Source: Prevotellaceae bacterium (lineage in GTDB: Bacteria > Bacteroidota > Bacteroidia > Bacteroidales > Bacteroidaceae). Taken from it: 43,906 nt of DNA. This document shows positions 1 to 7,712 of the stretch, piece by piece (positions within the stretch are counted from its first letter, which is position 1; each line of letters begins with the position of its first letter). Under the pieces are notes generated by a model. That model was not told where the DNA came from, did not search any database, and worked only from the letters and a program-made list of their open reading frames with translations. The stretch covers positions 1 to 43,906 of the forward strand of contig JABZLB010000026.1 in assembly GCA_015256945.1 (NCBI GenBank), given 5' to 3'. The position numbers and the translations under genes are program-made.

Positions 1-848
1 ACGTCGCGGCTCTTCACAAACGTTTGCTCGTTATAGATGGGAAGTTTGCGGTCGAGCCCGTTAAACACATACAATACCTTGTTCATGATAAGGTATTTAG
101 AGGCTCCGTAGCCGAAGGTGACGTCGCTAAAGCGAAGCGGTTGCTCTGTTCCCTTATACACATTGCCCTTTACAGTGCCCGTATATTCGCCGAGCTGGTA
201 AGGGAATCCGCCTTGTGGGTCGGCGTTTTTCATGCTGATTGTACGACCGTAATCGTCGGCATGGTCGGTAAAAACAGCCAGTTCGTTCATCGAATAAAGC
301 GTGCCACGATAGTTCCCAAGCAAAGGATTGCCGGGGTTGATGCGCGCAATCATATCGTCGAACCATCGTGTAAAATGGTCGGGCGTGCCCTGAAGCGACA
401 TCCATTCAAGCCTTCCGTCGCCCTTTTCGTACACTGCAACATACGAGGGTGTGTAGTTACTAAGCACCTTAAACGTAAAGGTTTGGCGAAATTCCAGCCC
501 GTTAAGTTTGTTATGTACGATGAAAGACCCTGGTATATTGGCCACCATGTTATAGCCTGACGGCAGATTTATGGGCCACTCTAAATTGCGATCGTTACCA
601 ATTATCAGGCTTTTGCCTATCACCCAACGATAGCTGTATACTGACGTATCGGCACCGTCGCTGAAGGTTACCGCAGGATGGATGCGCAGAGTATCGCCCT
701 GATAGAGCGTGTAATCGTCAGCCGAGATTCCCTCGACGCGCGTAACCTGCTGTAAATCCTGAAAGGCTTCACGGTCGTTGCCGCCGTAGCATGACAACAA
801 CAAAAGCGTAAAGAGCAACTGAAAAGTAAAGAAAAATATCTTTCGCAT
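1..848 (-). CDS. PKD-like family lipoprotein of a SusCD operon (partial, runs off left edge)
   Basis: An open frame of 282 codons starts at the ATG at 848 and continues without a stop through the window edge, so the C terminus is missing. The N terminus reads MRKIFFFTFQLLFTLLLLSC, a lipoprotein signal peptide with lipobox LLSC, followed by a YGGNDRE spacer. The next stretch (about residues 40-130) alternates beta-strand-like segments such as TLRIHPAVTF and YSYRWVIG, as in PKD/Ig-like domains. It is the last visible gene of the operon, 27 bp after the DUF4843 gene; the order SusC-SusD-DUF4843-PKD-like lipoprotein is common in Bacteroidota. It is inferred to be a surface-exposed accessory ligand-binding lipoprotein of the import complex. 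The substrate cannot be told from sequence. Family assignment is by order and fold pattern rather than by a search. Confidence 0.75.
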   Translation of the reverse strand, partial: MRKIFFFTFQLLFTLLLLSCYGGNDREAFQDLQQVTRVEGISADDYTLYQGDTLRIHPAVTFSDGADTSVYSYRWVIGKSLIIGNDRNLEWPINLPSGYNMVANIPGSFIVHNKLNGLEFRQTFTFKVLSNYTPSYVAVYEKGDGRLEWMSLQGTPDHFTRWFDDMIARINPGNPLLGNYRGTLYSMNELAVFTDHADDYGRTISMKNADPQGGFPYQLGEYTGTVKGNVYKGTEQPLRFSDVTFGYGASKYLIMNKVLYVFNGLDRKLPIYNEQTFVKSRD

Positions 849-850
849 GG

Positions 851-891
851 CGTTTATTCAAAATAAATATGACGTTTATTCAAAATAAATA
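851..891. repeat. 22-bp tandem duplication at the DUF4843/PKD-like gene junction
   Basis: The 19-base string CGTTTATTCAAAATAAATA occurs at 851-869 and again at 873-891, giving a period of 22 bp. The second copy covers the last codons and stop of the DUF4843 gene; the first fills the intercistronic gap just before the ATG at 848. It looks like a local slippage duplication of the upstream gene's 3' end. Confidence 0.85.
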
Positions 892-1604
892 CGGTTTCCG
901 TTTGCATCATATTCGGCATGTTGCTCAAAATATTGTTTGCAAAGACTTATCCAATAATCCAATATTCCCGTGGTGCCATCGTCGGTCCAGTCGGGACTTT
1001 TAATACCACTAACCTCCAGGAAAACGGCGCATTTGCGAGCCGAATACGTAATACGGCGCAGCTTACTGTTGTTATTCCACAGAGCCGGCGCGGTGTTAAG
1101 GTTTTTGGTAAAGCTAATATCCACGTACTGATATTGAGCCTGTCCCGCACCGAAATCAGCACCAGGAACGAGCCTGATGCGCATTTTATAGCTGGCAGTA
1201 TCGCTCATTGCCGTTACGTGTATGGTGACACGAAGGCTGTCTTGCCACATGCCGCGACGGAAAGTCTGCTCACGATTGAACGTGTAAACGGCAGGAACAA
1301 GGCCACGGCTCGCCGAATCGACAATGGCAATCTGATAATGACGGTCACGAACGGTATCAACTTCTCCCTGTAACCGCACAGGAATGTTGAGCACATAATC
1401 GGTTATTCGCCCGCCAAGAAAATAAGCATTGAAGGCGTATTCTTCGGGGTAGTCGGCAGCATTACCAAATATTGTGCCCCTGGCTATGTTGAGGGCGGGG
1501 CGCGATGCGTCGTAAATGTCGAGCTTTTGCTCGCTGCACGATGATGTGAATATTACGATAACGGCCAGCAACAAGGCCGTTATCCATTTATCTGTTTTGC
1601 CCAT
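876..1604 (-). CDS. DUF4843-type lipoprotein of the SusCD operon
   Basis: The product of 242 residues begins MGKTDKWITALLLAVIVIF and reaches the lipobox TSSC near residue 24, so it is an exported lipoprotein. The open frame extends upstream to 1694, but only the ATG at 1604 places the signal peptide at the N terminus. This start overlaps the 3' end of the SusD gene by 17 bp, as expected in a coupled operon. After the Cys come YDASRPALNIARGTIFG and FLGGRITDYVLNIPVRLQGE, which fit the DUF4843 family found directly after SusD in many Bacteroidota loci. The molecular function of that family is not established. A role as a surface accessory subunit of the SusCD complex is inferred from position only. 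Confidence 0.75.
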   Translation of the reverse strand: MGKTDKWITALLLAVIVIFTSSCSEQKLDIYDASRPALNIARGTIFGNAADYPEEYAFNAYFLGGRITDYVLNIPVRLQGEVDTVRDRHYQIAIVDSASRGLVPAVYTFNREQTFRRGMWQDSLRVTIHVTAMSDTASYKMRIRLVPGADFGAGQAQYQYVDISFTKNLNTAPALWNNNSKLRRITYSARKCAVFLEVSGIKSPDWTDDGTTGILDYWISLCKQYFEQHAEYDANGNRIYFE

Positions 1605-3036
1605 AACCAAACTGTTTTTCGTATTCAGGCAACGGAAGCGTGTAAGCATCAGCAGGCACTGCAACCGTATTGCCATTATAATTACCGTCGTCAACGGCGG
1701 TCATATTCATGCGCTTGTAATAGTAAAAGAGCTGTCCCTCGCCCTTAAAATCGCAGATATACTCGTGGGTTATTTCACGACGAAGGTCGGATGGCGATGC
1801 CGAAACACCAACTTCAGCCGCTCCGCGCGCACGCTTAAGCTCGTTAAGCATGGCACGTGCGTCAATACCCGTTGAGGCATTGTGCAATCCACACTCGGCA
1901 GCAATGAGGTACATTTCACTCAATTTCAGCATCGGGACGACAGGATCGCCATATTTTTTGCTGTCGGTTACCTGCGTAGAGCGTTCGTATCGCACCATAT
2001 TGATCTTGCCTCCTGCTGAAGGATTGGCAAAGAACCACACCGTACGCACATCGCCATCAGCATAGGCATGCGTGCTCTTTACAAAGTCATGGGTAAGGCC
2101 TTCATAATAGGAACGCGACACGGAAAGGATGTTATCGGTATTCAATGCAAATATCATTTCAGGTTCAAACAGTCGGTCTTGCTTTTGAATAACGCCGTAA
2201 GCATCGGTCCGTTCAATCTCATTGCTGCGGATAAAACGGAATTTTCCTGAGTTGATTACTTCCAAAGCATAGCGCGCTGCCATCGTATAGTTGCCGCGAT
2301 AAAGACTGATACGGGCCAGCAATGCCGTAACAGCGTAGTAGTTCATACGCTGTAAACGGTTATACTTTACATACCTGTCGGGGAGCGACTGGCCTGTTTT
2401 CAGCGGGTCGGCAGACAATAATTGACGGGCCTTTTGCAAGTCGTCGACAAGATTTCGCAGCAGTTCGGCAGACGAAATACGCTGTCCGAGCGCAAAGCCA
2501 AAGTCGGTTTTGTAGGGCACATTTCGGGCCAAACTATCCACCATAAAAGAGGGATTGTAGAGCCTTAACAGGTCAAAATACATGAAAGCACGCAAGCCAA
2601 GTGCTTCGCCACGCATGATATTGCTGACACTTTCGGGTATGCCGACGGATGCAGCCTTATCTAATTTCAACAACAGCATGTTGTCGTTGACAATGGTATT
2701 GTACATTGTCAGGAATATATCATTATTTAATTTCTGCCCTGCATCGGTGGTATAATTGAACTTCGACCACGCCACGCGGTCGGGATTATCGTTGCTTACG
2801 GTATACTGCTGGGTTAAAGGTTCGAGCGCATACAGGGAAAGGTTGCCGCCATAAAGACTTTTTGTGCCGAGGTTGGTGTATAAACCGGTGAGCGATGACA
2901 TGTATCCGTCGGGAGAAGAAAAGAGGTTTTCTTCGTCTTCTTCGCTGTCGTTGCCCACATCAAACCACGAACAGGCAGTAAGAAAAGGCAGTAATACCAA
3001 CAGCAAAACAATGTATAATGGTTTTCTGAACGTCAT
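1588..3036 (-). CDS. SusD/RagB family nutrient-binding outer-membrane lipoprotein (pair 1)
   Basis: 482 residues, the usual SusD length. The N terminus MTFRKPLYIVLLLVLLPFLT runs into the lipobox TAC, so it is a lipoprotein expected on the cell surface as the lid of the SusC transporter. SusD hallmarks include MRGEALGLRAFMYFDLLRLY (about residue 140, the TPR-like helical segment), MLKLSEMYLIAAECG in the C-terminal third, and a terminal ITHEYICDFKGEGQLFYYY. The gene begins 3 bp after the SusC stop at 3040 and overlaps the DUF4843 start by 17 bp. Ligand specificity cannot be inferred: no glycosidase, peptidase or sulfatase lies nearby. Confidence 0.93.
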   Translation of the reverse strand: MTFRKPLYIVLLLVLLPFLTACSWFDVGNDSEEDEENLFSSPDGYMSSLTGLYTNLGTKSLYGGNLSLYALEPLTQQYTVSNDNPDRVAWSKFNYTTDAGQKLNNDIFLTMYNTIVNDNMLLLKLDKAASVGIPESVSNIMRGEALGLRAFMYFDLLRLYNPSFMVDSLARNVPYKTDFGFALGQRISSAELLRNLVDDLQKARQLLSADPLKTGQSLPDRYVKYNRLQRMNYYAVTALLARISLYRGNYTMAARYALEVINSGKFRFIRSNEIERTDAYGVIQKQDRLFEPEMIFALNTDNILSVSRSYYEGLTHDFVKSTHAYADGDVRTVWFFANPSAGGKINMVRYERSTQVTDSKKYGDPVVPMLKLSEMYLIAAECGLHNASTGIDARAMLNELKRARGAAEVGVSASPSDLRREITHEYICDFKGEGQLFYYYKRMNMTAVDDGNYNGNTVAVPADAYTLPLPEYEKQFGYGQNR

Positions 3037-3039
3037 AAT

Positions 3040-6000
3040 TTAAAAGTTTACAAGTGCTGAAAACGTTACCGAACGCGTGTAAGGATAGGCCAATCCTCGC
3101 TCCTGGCGGATAGAACTAAGATAAAAAAGGTCGTTGGCTGTGACGGAAAGTTTAAGCATACTCATCCAACTGTTGAGCAAACGCTGACGTGGAACCATAT
3201 AGCTCACACGCAAAGAGGCCAGACTTAAGTACCTTTCTTTCTGCACAAATCGCGATGTAGCCTTCGTCACGCTGTTGTCACGAATGGCCTTGTAGCGCGC
3301 AATGCTGCCGGGATGCTGCCACCGTTCAGTGAGCGCACGACGGTCATTGTTGACCATATAGTTCACATTCTCGATCTTTTCAGCCAATGTATAGTTATAC
3401 TTATCAGCGCCAAACGAGTAGCCTGCATGCGTACCCATCTCCCAATTACCATATCGAAGGTTCGCGCCCATGTAGCCACGAAGCGTCGGTTCATTCATAC
3501 CCACGGGCACTTGGTTACGTGCCTGCCACGTGTATGTGGTTGTTTTGTCGCGGTTTATAAATATTTCCTTACCTGTTCCAGGGTCAATTCCCAACGAGGG
3601 TACGGCATAAATAGTATTCATCGACTGGCCTTCAGTGAACAGGAATACGGTGGTAGGAGCAGACGATTGTTGCGCCTGACCGTTCACTGTATCGTTGTAA
3701 CGTTTCAGGAAATCGGAAATTTTACGGATGCGATTCGTGTTATGGGCACCGTTAAATGACAAGTTTAATAGCATCTTTTTGGTTTTAACGGGCGTATAAC
3801 TTACGCTGAACTCATAACCACGATTGGTTAAATCGCCCATATTGGCTTTGTAAGAGCTGAAGCCTATCGATGGCGCAATGGTTATTGTAGTAAGGTTTCC
3901 CTTCGTCGTATTGTAGTAATAGTTCAGCTCAAAGTTCAGTTTGTTGCTGAAAAAAGAGCCATCAAGGCCGATGTTTCGGTTGTACGTGCGCTGTCCTTGC
4001 AACGCAGGGTTGCCCAAAGTAGAGATGATTGCTCCGAAATATCCGCCATAAACCGATTGTGTGTACGTATACATGTTACCCGCCTGATTGCGGTTATAAC
4101 TCTGACTGCCAGTGGTACCCACATTCAATCGCAGTGCGAGGTTCTGCACATTTTTGTTCCCCCGCAGGAACTTTTCGTTTGAAATATTCCACCTGAAGCC
4201 TACCGACCAATAGGAAGATGCCCGTTCATGCTTGCCGTAAAGCGAAGAACCATCGAGCCTGCACGTCATATCCATGAGGTAACGGTTGTCCCATGACAGG
4301 TTGTTATTGCAGAAAACGCCCGCCGTTCGCACCGTAGAGCGCACACCTCGTACGCGCCCAAAGCGTTCATATTGCACCGCATACGAGAGGTAATCCTGCC
4401 CGTCTCCCAGGAAGCCTGTCATGTTATAGCCGTCGGTTTCGGTTGTCATCTGACGGGCTTCAGCCCCAATAATGCCTTGCCAATCGAGCTTTCCCCACGA
4501 CCTTGTATACGAAATAACGGCGTTTGCATTGTATGTTATGCCCGACGAATTACCGATATTATAACGTCCCCGGCGATAAATGACATCAGGATTTGTAGAT
4601 GAATTGTCGTTATTATTGATATAAGCGAAACTGGCGGGCGACACAAAGGCATCGTTTCTACCCAGGTCATATCCCAACGAAAAGGCACCTTTCAACCGCA
4701 ATTCAGGCAATATGAGCCAGTTTATACTTAAGTTATTCGTTACGTTTGCAGCTTCAGCCTTCGAGAAACTGCTCAAATACTTCGCTTCATATACAGGCGA
4801 TTGTTGCGAAGCCAACACGCCAAGGGCCATCCCTGACGGGGCAAAGTTCGCAATAGACAATAAGCGATAGTAGTTGCCATCGGCGTCACGCTCCTGATAA
4901 TAGGGCAGCGTGCGCGTGTAAGTTGAGAAGTTTCCGTAGGGCGAATCAGCACTGTTGGTCAGCGAAAATTGCAGATTGTTCGTGATATACAGCTTGCGTG
5001 TCTGGAACATGAGCTTTGTTCCTGCCTCATATGTCGTCCTCGTCGAGCCTTTCATAGCCCCGTCATTCGTTCCCATTCCGAGGTTAACCGAATACCTTAC
5101 GTTGCCTTTCGTTCCGTCTTCACCCAACACACTGCCATCAATTATAACGGTATGCCTGCGGTTAAAGCCCATACGGAGGGGCTTTCGCAACCAATAAGTA
5201 TCTACCCCATTCATCACATTTCGCAGCACTGCATGGTATGAATTAAGATTCGTTCCGCCGTCTTCGCCTGCCGAATACGGGTCAAACACACCGGCTGCCT
5301 TTTGAAATTCCAATGCCTCGGCGGCGTTCATGAGGTTATAAGATGTAAGGTCAGGCACCTGAATACCACCGTTAAGGGTATAGCTTATTTGCAGTTTGCC
5401 TGCCTCGGGATTTCGTGTTTCAATCACAATTACACCGTTGGCAGCCCTGCTTCCATAAATAGCCGACGCCGAAGCATCCTTTAATATAGTAACGTTTTTG
5501 ATGCGGTTCATGTCTAAATCGTACACTTTTTGCACGCTAACTTCAAAGCCATCGAGTATAAAAACAGGCAGTGAGGTTTGTGTTTCAAGCTCACTTCGCG
5601 AAATGTCGGGCATTGAATTCTGACCCCTTAACTCTATCTGGCCGGGCACATGGTTGGGATCTGACCCAAACATACCGCGCGTATCAACCACCTGTAACGA
5701 TGGTTCGAACACCTTTAAACTATTGAAAAAGCTCGTGTTATTGACCGAACGCAGCTCGTCTCCGCCCACCTGGACGGCAGTTCCCGTAAAGCTATTCCTG
5801 GCCTTTGAGTAGAAACCCGTGACAACTGTTTCTTTTAACGTATGCTCATCAGGCGTTAATTGTATGGTAATATCGGTGTTTTTCCTTGCCCTTGCTTCAA
5901 AGGTTTTAAAGCCAATATATTCTACAACAACGTACATACCAGCGTCTTTCACATCCAATAAGAACCTGCCGTCGGCATCAGTTATGCCTGTTGTCACCAC

Positions 6001-6231
6001 CTTATATTTGGGAACCTTACTTATTAACTGCACCTTTGCACCCGGTAAAGGCTGTCCGTTCTCGTCAACAACGGTACCACGTATTACCGTTTTCATCTGC
6101 CCCGCGTTCTTTTCTACGGGTACAACAGGCGTCCTGACATCCTGAGCCAGCATGTTTAGCGGATGAACCACAGCCATAAATAGCAGCCATGACAGCGAGT
6201 TTGTTATTTTATAGCGCATAATTCTCAACAT
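3040..6231 (-). CDS. SusC/RagA TonB-linked outer-membrane transporter (pair 1, canonical architecture)
   Basis: 1063 residues with signal peptide ending at about NMLAQ (residue 30). Next come a carboxypeptidase-regulatory-like domain (about 48-130, starting IRGTVVDENGQPLPGAKV), a Ton-box-like stretch TLKETVVTGFYS, a plug domain with VFILDGFEVSVQKVYDLD and the family motif DASASAIYGSRAANGVIVIE, then a long beta-barrel ending SVTFSALVNF. There is no STN domain, so it is probably not an anti-sigma signalling transducer. The ATG at 6231 directly follows the TAA of the upstream SusD gene; a second ATG four codons on is possible. It should import a SusD-captured ligand across the outer membrane using TonB energy. 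Substrate unknown. Confidence 0.95.
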   Translation of the reverse strand: MLRIMRYKITNSLSWLLFMAVVHPLNMLAQDVRTPVVPVEKNAGQMKTVIRGTVVDENGQPLPGAKVQLISKVPKYKVVTTGITDADGRFLLDVKDAGMYVVVEYIGFKTFEARARKNTDITIQLTPDEHTLKETVVTGFYSKARNSFTGTAVQVGGDELRSVNNTSFFNSLKVFEPSLQVVDTRGMFGSDPNHVPGQIELRGQNSMPDISRSELETQTSLPVFILDGFEVSVQKVYDLDMNRIKNVTILKDASASAIYGSRAANGVIVIETRNPEAGKLQISYTLNGGIQVPDLTSYNLMNAAEALEFQKAAGVFDPYSAGEDGGTNLNSYHAVLRNVMNGVDTYWLRKPLRMGFNRRHTVIIDGSVLGEDGTKGNVRYSVNLGMGTNDGAMKGSTRTTYEAGTKLMFQTRKLYITNNLQFSLTNSADSPYGNFSTYTRTLPYYQERDADGNYYRLLSIANFAPSGMALGVLASQQSPVYEAKYLSSFSKAEAANVTNNLSINWLILPELRLKGAFSLGYDLGRNDAFVSPASFAYINNNDNSSTNPDVIYRRGRYNIGNSSGITYNANAVISYTRSWGKLDWQGIIGAEARQMTTETDGYNMTGFLGDGQDYLSYAVQYERFGRVRGVRSTVRTAGVFCNNNLSWDNRYLMDMTCRLDGSSLYGKHERASSYWSVGFRWNISNEKFLRGNKNVQNLALRLNVGTTGSQSYNRNQAGNMYTYTQSVYGGYFGAIISTLGNPALQGQRTYNRNIGLDGSFFSNKLNFELNYYYNTTKGNLTTITIAPSIGFSSYKANMGDLTNRGYEFSVSYTPVKTKKMLLNLSFNGAHNTNRIRKISDFLKRYNDTVNGQAQQSSAPTTVFLFTEGQSMNTIYAVPSLGIDPGTGKEIFINRDKTTTYTWQARNQVPVGMNEPTLRGYMGANLRYGNWEMGTHAGYSFGADKYNYTLAEKIENVNYMVNNDRRALTERWQHPGSIARYKAIRDNSVTKATSRFVQKERYLSLASLRVSYMVPRQRLLNSWMSMLKLSVTANDLFYLSSIRQERGLAYPYTRSVTFSALVNF

Positions 6232-7692
6232 TTATTCAACGGCTTTATACAAATCAGCGGGCAGTGGAAGGGTGTACTGGCTGGCATTCACCGTGCGCAT
6301 ACTGCCATCAGCAGCCTGTAACGATGTAAGCCCTATGCGCTTATAAAGATAAAATAGCTGGCCTTCGCCAAACAAATCGCGGCGCGCTTCGTCAACAATC
6401 ATTTCGCGCAGCATGTCCTTTGTCACGCCTGTTGCCCGGTGTGCATAGCTTACATCTTTATATCCCTGCATTTCTTCCAAACACGATAACGCTTCTGACG
6501 TATGCCCCTGTTCGTTCAAAGCCTCAGCCTTTATCAGCATCACCTCACCCAATTTAATATAAGGGATGGCAGCCGGCAGGTTAGTTGCCGTGGCCGATGC
6601 GCTGTACACGTAATCGGCAAGCAGCGTTGCCGACCCGAATTTATTGCTCATTGCATAGCCGCTGCCGTGCTGACGGAACCACGCCCTATACCTGATGTCG
6701 GAACTATTGGCGTAGATATTACGCAATATACTCGTAGTTTGTATGCCCCGCTGCTTAAACATGTCGTCGCTTAAACGGGCAAAACCGTCGGGCTTTGAGG
6801 CGATAGCGAAGATATATTCGCGCGAAAAGCTGAAATCGCTACCATAGTGTCCGGGGGTAACCCAATAAAAAAGGCGATAGCGCGACGGCATATTCTGCAC
6901 ATGTTGCAATACGCTGTCGGCCTGTGTTGCTGCTGCTGCGTAATTGCCTTGCCACAGTGCAACCCGCGCCTGAACGGCCTTTACGGCATAATAATTCATT
7001 TGAAACGTACGCAGCCGGCGGTCAAATTCGCCCATGCTAACGGTGGTATACCGCGGTTTCAATATCGGGTCGGCCGTCTTCAACAACTGTGCAGCATGTT
7101 CCAAATCGGCATTTACGTGCTGTAAAATTTCTGTTGTCGCAAGGGCTTCGGGGGCTTTTGTGTCGAACTTTGTAAGATAAGGCAATCCTCGATAGCCCGC
7201 ATCGGTTGCAGGGGCTGGATGGAAAAGGCGTAACAAATCAAACTGAACCGCAGCACGAAGCGCATAGGCTTCGCCCATAATTATATTCTTTTGCCCCGGA
7301 TGTGTAAAAACAACCTTTGTACGTTCGCCCTCACTAATTAGCTTGTTGCAGGCCATAACCACGCGGTATGCCGCATGCGTCATCGAATCGATACGGGCCG
7401 AAAGTGCTGCGTCGCTAAAGTTAAGCTGCGATGCTGCCATCGTAATGGCATCGTGTGGAGCCATATCTTGATTGGCAAATTCCATCATTTCGAGCGTCAG
7501 TGTACCACCATAAAGGTTGCGCGAACGCATGAGATTATAGCAGTCGGTAAGCGCATTAACAAAGGCTGCATCGTCATGAAAGAACTTCTTATCGGTAATT
7601 TGCTGTTCATCGCCCGTCTTATCGAAGTAGCTGTTACATGATGACAGCACCGCAACTGGCAGCAAAATGAGGGAAAATATTGTCTTTTTCAT
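6232..7692 (-). CDS. SusD/RagB family nutrient-binding outer-membrane lipoprotein (pair 2)
   Basis: 486 residues starting MKKTIFSLILLPVAVLSSCN, a lipoprotein signal with lipobox LSSC. SusD features are IIMGEAYALRAAVQFDLLRL (about residue 140), IPYIKLGEVMLIKAEALNE in the C-terminal third and MIVDEARRDLFGEGQLFYLY near the end. It follows the short SusC gene by 20 bp and its stop codon abuts the ATG of the second SusC gene, so all members of this locus are probably on one transcript. It shares the C-terminal FGEGQLFY/YKR signature with the other SusD here, suggesting the two pairs belong to the same subfamily and may be an old tandem duplication. Ligand unknown. Confidence 0.93.
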   Translation of the reverse strand: MKKTIFSLILLPVAVLSSCNSYFDKTGDEQQITDKKFFHDDAAFVNALTDCYNLMRSRNLYGGTLTLEMMEFANQDMAPHDAITMAASQLNFSDAALSARIDSMTHAAYRVVMACNKLISEGERTKVVFTHPGQKNIIMGEAYALRAAVQFDLLRLFHPAPATDAGYRGLPYLTKFDTKAPEALATTEILQHVNADLEHAAQLLKTADPILKPRYTTVSMGEFDRRLRTFQMNYYAVKAVQARVALWQGNYAAAATQADSVLQHVQNMPSRYRLFYWVTPGHYGSDFSFSREYIFAIASKPDGFARLSDDMFKQRGIQTTSILRNIYANSSDIRYRAWFRQHGSGYAMSNKFGSATLLADYVYSASATATNLPAAIPYIKLGEVMLIKAEALNEQGHTSEALSCLEEMQGYKDVSYAHRATGVTKDMLREMIVDEARRDLFGEGQLFYLYKRIGLTSLQAADGSMRTVNASQYTLPLPADLYKAVE

Positions 7693-7712
7693 TCGTCCGT
7701 TTCTCTATCAAG

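Noticed and set aside
24..560. 178-codon plus-strand ORF at the left edge
   Set aside because: It lies antisense to the PKD-like lipoprotein frame, which has a signal peptide and operon context; no recognisable protein features.
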